DNA of 11,241 bases, from NCBI GenBank assembly GCA_905197585.1, contig CAJJZO010000043.1, positions 1-11,241 on the forward strand, written 5' to 3'. Within the stretch, counting starts at the first letter, position 1; every line of letters starts with the position of its first letter. Source of the DNA: an uncultured Collinsella sp. (lineage in GTDB: Bacteria > Actinomycetota > Coriobacteriia > Coriobacteriales > Coriobacteriaceae). The position numbers were made by a program, and so were the translations under genes. The notes beneath the pieces are model-generated. The model worked only from the letters and a program-made list of their open reading frames with translations, ran no database searches and had not been told where the DNA came from. Below are positions 1-5,484 of the stretch, in pieces.

Positions 1-178
1 GGGCTCGCACGAAGGCCACATTAAGTGGCCTTCGGCTCGTGCGGAATCTACGAAAACCTTGCGCCCGGCCTTCGGCGGCGCGGCCTGCGGTGACTTTGGG
101 GCAGCCCGGGTTTTCGTTGGCTGACGCCCCCACTCATAGTGCTTGAGTCGGTGGGCTGATGTGTTGCGTCCCGCTGGG
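1..178. other. Structured intergenic edge downstream of the aminotransferase
   Basis: No coding sequence is visible here. The stretch contains two nested inverted repeats. At 10-34 a 10-bp perfect stem (CGAAGGCCAC / GTGGCCTTCG) closes a 5-nt loop; it can be extended by a further outer stem (6-10 with 39-43) across a 5-nt bulge. At 51-58 and 109-116, CGAAAACC and GGTTTTCG flank a very GC-rich 50-nt interior. A weaker stem lies around 128-155. None is followed by a clear T-run on either strand, so they are not textbook rho-independent terminators, although one of them could end the leftward aminotransferase transcript. They could also be a dispersed intergenic repeat or a structured RNA; the sequence alone does not decide. 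Confidence 0.45.
10..34. repeat. Perfect 10-bp inverted repeat (hairpin)
   Basis: CGAAGGCCAC and its exact complement GTGGCCTTCG are separated by ATTAA. The outer bases 6-10 and 39-43 can also pair, with a 5-nt bulge on one side. There is no T-tract next to it. It lies 145 bp beyond the aminotransferase stop codon. Confidence 0.6.
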
Positions 179-1315
179 CTATAAGGTCGAAATGAAGGTG
201 GACAGGCGATTTAGGCCTTCGTCCAGATCTTGGTCGGAAACGCAGTAGCTTAAGCGGATGTGGCCTTCGGTTCCGAAGCAGTCTCCGGGAACTAGGGCTA
301 CATTGGCTTCTTTGATGACTTTGATGCAGAAGTCTTCGCTTGTTAGGCCGAATTGTTTGATGCTCGGGAAAGCGTAGAAGGCGCCCGCCGGTTCCACTAC
401 GTCGAGGCCCATGGCGTTTAAGGCTACGAGCACGCGTTCGCGGCGAGCTTGGTAGACATTGAGCATGGGGGTTGGGTCGACGGTCAGAGCTCGAGCCGCG
501 GCGTCCATCTCAAAGGAGACGGCACTCGATATTAGGTATTGGTGAGCTTTTGCGATCTCGGCGATGACGGGGGCTGCGGCTGCGAGCCAACCTAAGCGCC
601 AGCCGGTCATGGCCCAGGGCTTGGAGAAGCTCTCGATAACTACCGTCTGATCGCGAAGCTCCGGGTGACGCTGGGCAAATCGCTCGTAGCCGTCCACGTA
701 GACCAGGCGGTTATATACGTCGTCGCAGATTACGTAGATGCCCGTCTGGTCTGCCACGCGCGCCACGGCGTCGAGCGACGCCGCGTCGAGGATGCAACCC
801 GTGGGATTGTTGGGCGAGCAGATGACGATGGCCTTAGTCGCCGGTGTCACGCAATCACGAAGTGCGTCTTCGTCAATCTGGAATTGTGCAGGCTCTGTAT
901 CCAAAAAGACCGCTTTGGCATGATTGGCCACGACGATGCTCTCGTACAGGCCAAAGGCCGGCGTTGGGATAATGACCTCGTCGCCGGGGTTGAGCATAGC
1001 CATAAATGTTGCCGACAGGGCCTCGGTCGCTCCGTCGGTCAGGATGACCTCGTCGGCCGAAAACGTAAGGCCCGCGTCCCCCATGTAGGCAGACAGCGCC
1101 TCGCGCAGGGCGGGGCGACCGTTGTTGGGCGGATAGTGCGTGTCACCGCGGCCCAGCGCGGCGGTCACCTCGGCGCTAATCACATCGGGCGTGGGAAAAT
1201 CAGGCTCGCCAAGCGCAAGCGCGATGCACCCCGGATGCTGGGCGGCGAGCGCATTGATCCGACGGATGCCGGAGGGCTTGAGCGTGGCAAGCGAGGTATT
1301 CATGGGCAGACGCAT
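179..1315 (-). CDS. Class I/II pyridoxal-phosphate aminotransferase (aspartate/aromatic aminotransferase-like)
   Basis: A 378-residue, full-length fold-type I aminotransferase. Such cytoplasmic enzymes move an amino group between an amino acid and a 2-oxo acid through PLP. Visible signatures in order: the N-terminal substrate region LALGEPDFPTP (about 33-43); YPPNNGRPALREA (61-73); SPNNPTG (167-173) with the PLP-contacting Asn; CDDVYNRLVY (197-206), carrying the Asp and Tyr that hold the cofactor; SFSKPWAMTGWRLGW (229-243), with the Schiff-base lysine at K232; and IRLSY (353-357), with the carboxylate-binding Arg354. This is the subgroup I-beta/gamma pattern (AspC, PatA and relatives), so the amino donor cannot be fixed from sequence. 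The ATG at 1315 has AAAGGA five bases upstream; Met5 is a less well placed alternative. It is divergent from the gene at 1409. Confidence in the fold is high and in the substrate low. Confidence 0.93.
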   Translation of the reverse strand: MRLPMNTSLATLKPSGIRRINALAAQHPGCIALALGEPDFPTPDVISAEVTAALGRGDTHYPPNNGRPALREALSAYMGDAGLTFSADEVILTDGATEALSATFMAMLNPGDEVIIPTPAFGLYESIVVANHAKAVFLDTEPAQFQIDEDALRDCVTPATKAIVICSPNNPTGCILDAASLDAVARVADQTGIYVICDDVYNRLVYVDGYERFAQRHPELRDQTVVIESFSKPWAMTGWRLGWLAAAAPVIAEIAKAHQYLISSAVSFEMDAAARALTVDPTPMLNVYQARRERVLVALNAMGLDVVEPAGAFYAFPSIKQFGLTSEDFCIKVIKEANVALVPGDCFGTEGHIRLSYCVSDQDLDEGLNRLSTFISTL

Positions 1316-1408
1316 GGCATTCCTTTCGTAAGGGTTGCACTAGGATAGCGTGGCGAGACGCCGCCAGACGGTGTAACCTAAACGGAAACCAACCGGAAAG
1401 GAGGCGGC

Positions 1409-2068
1409 ATGGAGACGACCGCACGCGGCGATATACCAAAAACGCTGCATAACATCGCGTTTGTCAGTATTCCCGAGAGCGCCGATCTTGAGTTTTTGCT
1501 CTGGGACCTCCAGGATGCCATCGCCGCCTATGCCCAGCTTTCTGGCACCGTACTCCCCCGCCCAGTCAACTTGAAGGCAAATGATGCCGGTGCAGTCGAT
1601 GGCATGGTGCTCGCTGTTGACGATGCATTTGATGATGAGGCTATGATTGCTGTCGAGCAGATACTCGATCGCCTTGGGAATACAGAGACACGCATCTATG
1701 TCGTCGTCCAGGCCCTGTCAAAAAACAACAAGCAGGCGGACGAAGTCCTCGACCGCTTGCACCGGGCATGCATTCTACGTGACCTGCCATGGTGCGACGG
1801 CGTTGTCATCTGTGCTGGCAGCGGCATCGCAGCGCTTCACCATTCCCCACGCATGGGCGTCTTGCGCCGACCATTTTCGGAAGCGATGGATAAGCTTGTG
1901 GGCGCTGTGCGCATGGGCTGCTCCGTCGAGCATGCACAGCGACTTGGCGGCGGCAATGCCGGTAGCGTCGATGCCGACGGCATGGTGCGTGCCAGGCCCG
2001 CCGTGCCCGCACCAATCTGGCGCGTCATCATCAAACGCCTCGGCACCCGCGCCCAATCAGATATCTAA
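1409..2068 (+). CDS. Conserved-looking hypothetical protein, possibly flavodoxin-like
   Basis: A 219-residue protein I do not recognise. The start is well supported: ATG preceded by AAAGGAGG at the right spacing, 93 bp from the divergent aminotransferase. It has no signal peptide or membrane segment. Alternating hydrophobic strands (IAFVSI near 17-22, RIYVVVQAL near 95-103, DGVVICAGSGI near 130-140) separated by helices suggest an alpha/beta sandwich. The WCDGVVICAGSGIAAL stretch is reminiscent of the second half of NAD(P)H-dependent FMN reductases and flavodoxin-like proteins, but the usual N-terminal phosphate-binding loop is not evident, so this is only a suggestion. A hydrophobic WRVIIKRLG segment lies close to the C-terminus. 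Its stop codon is one base from that of the convergent glycosylase gene. Confidence 0.75.
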   Translation: METTARGDIPKTLHNIAFVSIPESADLEFLLWDLQDAIAAYAQLSGTVLPRPVNLKANDAGAVDGMVLAVDDAFDDEAMIAVEQILDRLGNTETRIYVVVQALSKNNKQADEVLDRLHRACILRDLPWCDGVVICAGSGIAALHHSPRMGVLRRPFSEAMDKLVGAVRMGCSVEHAQRLGGGNAGSVDADGMVRARPAVPAPIWRVIIKRLGTRAQSDI

Positions 2069-2069
2069 A

Positions 2070-2633
2070 TTACAGAGCGCCCCAATCAACGGCATCGCGC
2101 CAGCGCTCGACAAGGCGTTCCAGGCGCCATGCCGCATTGGCGGGACTTGTCGACGGCAGAACGATGGCGGGCAGCCCGGTGCGTTCTTGTAGATAGCGCC
2201 TGTAGAGCCGACCAGCTGTGCCACCGTTGCATATCACCTGCTCAATGGGGGCTGCGCCGGTAATGCACTCGATATGTGCCGGCACAACGTTGCGAATGCT
2301 CGCGTCACTCGAGCCCTTAATGTCGCAGCTCTCAATCACATCCCATAGGGCTACGCCGCCGTAAAGCAGCATAGATCGCTTGACGGCAATGGAGGCATCG
2401 AGCGCCGCGTGCTCACCGCTTGCCAAAGAATCGCCCTCGTTGGGCGGCACAGGCACACCGAGGCACGCGGCCATCACGCGCCAAAAGCGATTCTGCGGAT
2501 TGCCATAGTAGAAGGCATTGGCGCGCGAAAGCACCGAGGGAAACGACCCGAGCACCAAAACGCGCGAGTGCTGGTCGAACACGGGCTCAAACCCATGCTC
2601 AATATGTTGATAGCCCTCGTCGGACGCCGCCAT
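2070..2633 (-). CDS. Family 6 uracil-DNA glycosylase superfamily enzyme (DNA-deoxyinosine/hypoxanthine glycosylase)
   Basis: A 187-residue base-excision repair enzyme expected to remove deaminated bases, chiefly hypoxanthine, from DNA. The diagnostic motifs of the hypoxanthine-DNA glycosylase branch are present: VLGSFPS (27-33) with the following SRANAFYYGNPQNRFW (36-51), which forms the base-recognition and catalytic loop, and the C-terminal LPSTSPAN (159-166) corresponding to the DNA-intercalating loop of the superfamily. The length is normal for this family, which lacks the Asp of classical UDG family 1. The ATG lies three bases after the stop codon of the upstream GH13 gene, and its ribosome site (GAGGG) lies inside that gene's last codons, so translation is probably coupled. 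The functional link between a starch enzyme and a repair enzyme is unclear; shared transcription is likely incidental. Confidence 0.88.
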   Translation of the reverse strand: MAASDEGYQHIEHGFEPVFDQHSRVLVLGSFPSVLSRANAFYYGNPQNRFWRVMAACLGVPVPPNEGDSLASGEHAALDASIAVKRSMLLYGGVALWDVIESCDIKGSSDASIRNVVPAHIECITGAAPIEQVICNGGTAGRLYRRYLQERTGLPAIVLPSTSPANAAWRLERLVERWRDAVDWGAL

Positions 2634-2636
2634 GAT

Positions 2637-4013
2637 CTAGGCCCTCAACAGATAGCGCACCTCGTAGGGCGCAAGCTCGAGGGTGCCCGTCAGCTCGACC
2701 GCGAGCGCGTCGTCGGCAAGCAGATCGACAAAGGAGCCGTTGAGCTCGCCGGCGCCAAAGGTGTAAGGCTCGCCCACGGCGTTCACCGCCACGAGCACCG
2801 TCGCGCCGTCACAGGCGCGCTCGAACAGCAGCTGCTTGTTCTGGATCACCACGTTGCGATAGGCACCGTAGTTGAGGGCGCGGGCCGCCGCACTGTCTGT
2901 CGAGCGCAGGTGCGCGAGCTGCTTGATGAAGGCCGTCAGCTCGTTGGGCGCAGGCTCATCGAGCGCAGGTCGCAGCGCCCAGTCGCCATCGGGGCCGCCC
3001 TTTTCGCCAGGAATCCCCCACTCGCTGCCATAGTAGACGCACGGAATGCCCGGCATGCCAAACAGCATGCCATAGGCGGGGCGCAGGCAGGACTTGTCCG
3101 TCAGGATGCTCGCCAGGCGCGGCACATCGTGGTTGTCGACAAAAGACAGCAGGTGTTTGCCGCGGTAGATGCACCACGGGTCGCCGCCAAACTGACGGTG
3201 CAACGAGTGGGCGATCTCGAACATGTTGACCGAGTTAAAGCTGGAGTACAGGCCCTTGTAGCACTCGTAGTTGGTGCAGGAGTCGAGCATCTCGTCGTTG
3301 ACGATCTGGTTGTAGTCGCCGTGGAGCGCCTCACCAATCAGCACAAAGTCGGACTTGAGCTCACGGGTAAAGGCGTGCAGGCAGCGCATGAAGTCGCGGT
3401 CGAGCATATAGGCGACGTCCAGGCGCAGGCCGTCGATGCCAAAGCCCTCGGCCCAGTGACGCACGGACTCAAGCAGGTAATCAACCACAGTGGGGTTTTG
3501 CAGGTTGAGCTTCACAAGCTCAAAATGGCCCTCCCAGCCCTCGTACCAAAAGCCGTCGCCGTAGCACGAGTCACCGTCGAAGCTGATGTGGAACCAGTCC
3601 TTGTACGGCGAATCCCACTTGCGCTCCTGCACATCACGGAAGGCCCAAAAGCCGCGACCGACGTGGTTGAAGACGGCATCGAGCACCACACGGATGCCGT
3701 GGGCATGCAGCGTCTCACACACGGCGGCAAAGTCGGCATCCCTACCCAGGCGGCGGTCAATATGGCGCAGGCTGCGCGTGTCGTAGCCGTGGCTATCGGA
3801 CTCGAGCGGCGGGTTGATGAGCACGGCGCCAACGCCGAGTTCCTGCAGGTAGTCGGCCCATTGGGCGATCTTCATGATGGGAGCGTCGGGATTGGGCGCG
3901 GCGTTGGCAACCTGGGCGAGCTCGTCCTCGGCAACGGGCGCGGCATTCTCGTGCGGAGCTCCGCAAAAGCCCAGCGGATAGATCTGATAGAACGTCGTCT
4001 CGTATGCCCACAT
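2637..4013 (-). CDS. GH13 alpha-amylase-family glycoside hydrolase, cytoplasmic
   Basis: A 458-residue (beta/alpha)8-barrel glycosidase of family GH13, expected to cleave alpha-1,4 (or 1,6) bonds in imported malto-oligosaccharides. The conserved regions are intact: region I DAVFNHVG (112-119); region II GLRLDVAY (195-202), with the nucleophile Asp199; region III IGEALHG (226-232), with the acid/base Glu228; and region IV FVDNHDV (291-297), with the transition-state stabiliser Asp296. PGIPCVYYGSEWG (321-333) is the usual barrel end, and a short C-terminal beta domain follows. There is no signal peptide and no starch-binding module, which points to an intracellular neopullulanase- or maltodextrinase-like enzyme, though it lacks the long N-terminal domain of typical neopullulanases. 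The ATG has GGAGG six bases upstream. It is the first gene of a two-gene unit with the DNA glycosylase. Confidence 0.92.
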   Translation of the reverse strand: MWAYETTFYQIYPLGFCGAPHENAAPVAEDELAQVANAAPNPDAPIMKIAQWADYLQELGVGAVLINPPLESDSHGYDTRSLRHIDRRLGRDADFAAVCETLHAHGIRVVLDAVFNHVGRGFWAFRDVQERKWDSPYKDWFHISFDGDSCYGDGFWYEGWEGHFELVKLNLQNPTVVDYLLESVRHWAEGFGIDGLRLDVAYMLDRDFMRCLHAFTRELKSDFVLIGEALHGDYNQIVNDEMLDSCTNYECYKGLYSSFNSVNMFEIAHSLHRQFGGDPWCIYRGKHLLSFVDNHDVPRLASILTDKSCLRPAYGMLFGMPGIPCVYYGSEWGIPGEKGGPDGDWALRPALDEPAPNELTAFIKQLAHLRSTDSAAARALNYGAYRNVVIQNKQLLFERACDGATVLVAVNAVGEPYTFGAGELNGSFVDLLADDALAVELTGTLELAPYEVRYLLRA

Positions 4014-4048
4014 AGCAACCTCCCGGTAAGCTCAACACAACGACATCC

Positions 4049-4054
4049 ATTGTA
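4049..4054 (-). promoter_or_regulatory. Candidate -10 box for the GH13 gene
   Basis: On the minus strand TACAAT matches five of six consensus positions and lies 35 bases before the GH13 ATG, leaving a leader of roughly 28 nt with a good ribosome site. No convincing -35 hexamer lies 16-18 bases upstream, so the call is tentative. Confidence 0.3.
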
Positions 4055-4084
4055 TGCCCAGCTTGTATCCTCTTCCCCAAAATA

Positions 4085-4151
4085 AGTTGCGGTGGAATAG
4101 TTCCTGCTTGGGTCTTCAGAGGCCTTAAACAAGAACTATTCCACCGCAACT
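4085..4151. repeat. Perfect 19-bp inverted repeat with 29-nt loop
   Basis: The left arm 4085-4103 (AGTTGCGGTGGAATAGTTC) and right arm 4133-4151 are exact reverse complements. The loop can itself fold further: GGTCT at 4111-4115 can pair with AGGCC at 4120-4124, and CTTG with CAAG. It sits 16 bp beyond the stop codon of the MFS gene and 72 bp before the GH13 start. Read leftwards, the stem is followed by TTATTTT, so it can act as a rho-independent terminator for the MFS gene. The perfect long arms and low-GC ends are unusual for a simple terminator and also fit a small palindromic repeat or miniature mobile unit. Confidence 0.85.
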
Positions 4152-4166
4152 GATGAGGGGATGTGG

Positions 4167-5363
4167 CTAGGCGACGGGCTTTGCGCGGCGTATGGCCGGG
4201 AACAGTACGGTAATGGCGAGGATGACGCCCACGACGGCGATCGTGCCGCCCGCGTAGCCGATCCAAGCGATGCCCGGGCCCGACACCACGGCGCCGCCGA
4301 TTGCGGTGCCCGTGCCGATACCCAGATTGAACAGGCCCGAGAAGATCGACATGGCGACAGCCGACGAATCCGCCGGCGTGTTCTTGATGAGCTCGGCCTG
4401 GAACGCCACGTTAAAGGCCGTGGCGCAGCAGCCCCACAGTGCGCAGACGGCAAGCACTGCCGCGAGCGACGATGCGGCCGGACCCATGAGCAGCAGGGCC
4501 GCCGGCACGCCGGAGAGCGTAATAGCCAAGAACGGGAAGCGATGCCCATCGAACAGGCGGCCAAACAGCCAGCTTCCGAGCAGACCAGAGCAGCCAAACG
4601 CCGTCAGCGTCATGGTGATGGCGCCCGCGTCGACGTGCGCGACCTGTGCCAGGAAGGGCTCGATATAGCTGTAACCCGCGTAGTAGCCGGTCGCCATAAA
4701 AACCGTGACCGCGTAGAGCGCGATCAGGAGCGGGTTCTTGAGCAGCTCGGGCAGCTGCTTGAGCGTAAAACGCTCGCCCGCTGGCATGGTGGGGAACACC
4801 GTGGCCTGGTAGCCAACCGCGACAGCAGACAGCGCCCCGACCACGGCAAACGTCATGCGCCAGCCCACGGCCAAGCCAATAGCGCGACCGAGGGGCAGAC
4901 CAAAGATCTGCGCGATTGACGAGCCCGTAGCGATCATGCTGATGGCGAGCGCCCCGTGGCGAGTGTCGACCAGGCGCGAGGCCATAATCGAAGCGACCGA
5001 CCAGAACACGGCATGTGCGCAAGCGACCACCAGGCGCGCACAGACCAGGACGGGATAAGTCGGCGCCACAGCGGACAGAAACTGGCCCAGCGAAAACACG
5101 GCCAGCACGCCCAGCAACATCCGCTTGAACTCAAAGCGCGAAGCGAACACCATGAGCGGCAGCGACAGCAGCATGACGCCCCAGGCATAGACCGAGATCA
5201 TGATGCCGGCTTGGGACTCGGTGAGCGAGAACGACGCGGCGATGTCAGTCAAAAGGCCGATGGGCATGAACTCCGACGTGTTGAACACGAACGCACAGCA
5301 GGTGAGCCCGACGAGCGGGAGCCATTGCCTGAGCGTGATGCCGTCTTGCCTTGCCTGACTCAT
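4167..5363 (-). CDS. sotB: MFS transporter, SotB-type sugar efflux family (DHA1)
   Basis: A 398-residue inner-membrane proton antiporter of the major facilitator superfamily with about 12 hydrophobic segments. Family members export sugars such as arabinose or IPTG, or drugs. The SotB/YdeA signature is clear: FVFNTSEFMPIGLLTDIA (about 25-42), SVYAWGVMLLSLPLM (about 57-71), CAHAVFWS (about 115-122), GLPLGR (155-160) and GWRMTF (167-172), and GYSYIEPF in the second half. The length agrees with E. coli SotB as I recall it. An in-frame TTG at 5378 would add five residues, but GGAG at 5373-5376 is ideally placed nine bases before the ATG at 5363, so I chose the latter. The real substrate is unknown. 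It stands alone, between hairpins on both sides. Confidence 0.88.
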   Translation of the reverse strand: MSQARQDGITLRQWLPLVGLTCCAFVFNTSEFMPIGLLTDIAASFSLTESQAGIMISVYAWGVMLLSLPLMVFASRFEFKRMLLGVLAVFSLGQFLSAVAPTYPVLVCARLVVACAHAVFWSVASIMASRLVDTRHGALAISMIATGSSIAQIFGLPLGRAIGLAVGWRMTFAVVGALSAVAVGYQATVFPTMPAGERFTLKQLPELLKNPLLIALYAVTVFMATGYYAGYSYIEPFLAQVAHVDAGAITMTLTAFGCSGLLGSWLFGRLFDGHRFPFLAITLSGVPAALLLMGPAASSLAAVLAVCALWGCCATAFNVAFQAELIKNTPADSSAVAMSIFSGLFNLGIGTGTAIGGAVVSGPGIAWIGYAGGTIAVVGVILAITVLFPAIRRAKPVA

Positions 5364-5396
5364 ATATAACGTCTCCAATCATTTTGAGCGGAGGCG

Positions 5397-5402
5397 ATTA
5401 TA
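5397..5402 (-). promoter_or_regulatory. Promoter -10 box for the sotB-like gene
   Basis: On the minus strand a perfect TATAAT lies about 33 bases before the chosen ATG. No strong -35 is seen; TTGCTG lies 21 bases upstream, which is too far, and it falls in the loop of the hairpin at 5410-5442. The predicted leader is about 27 nt. Confidence 0.45.
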
Positions 5403-5409
5403 TAGCAAC

Positions 5410-5442
5410 GGCCCCGCATCCGTCAGCAACAGATGCGGGGCC
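5410..5442. terminator. Hairpin downstream of feoAB, probable terminator
   Basis: GGCCCCGCATC (5410-5420) and GATGCGGGGCC (5432-5442) form a perfect 11-bp GC-rich stem with an 11-nt loop, 43 bp beyond the feoAB stop codon. The 3' side on the minus strand reads GTTGCTATATAA, so the U-tract is poor, but position and stability fit transcription termination of feoAB and insulation from the sotB-like promoter that follows at once. Confidence 0.6.
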
Positions 5443-5484
5443 GAAAACAATTCGATACACAGAGGTTGCGCCGTCAATAAATAA

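Noticed and set aside
2409..4085. A 558-codon open frame on the plus strand opposite the GH13 and glycosylase genes
   Set aside because: It is the complement of two genes with intact catalytic motifs, has no ribosome site or recognisable domain, and is rich in the Arg/Ala/Val/His composition typical of antisense frames in GC-rich DNA.
5364..5378. TTG start giving five more residues to the MFS protein
   Set aside because: The GGAG ribosome site would overlap that start codon, while it is ideally placed for the ATG at 5363.
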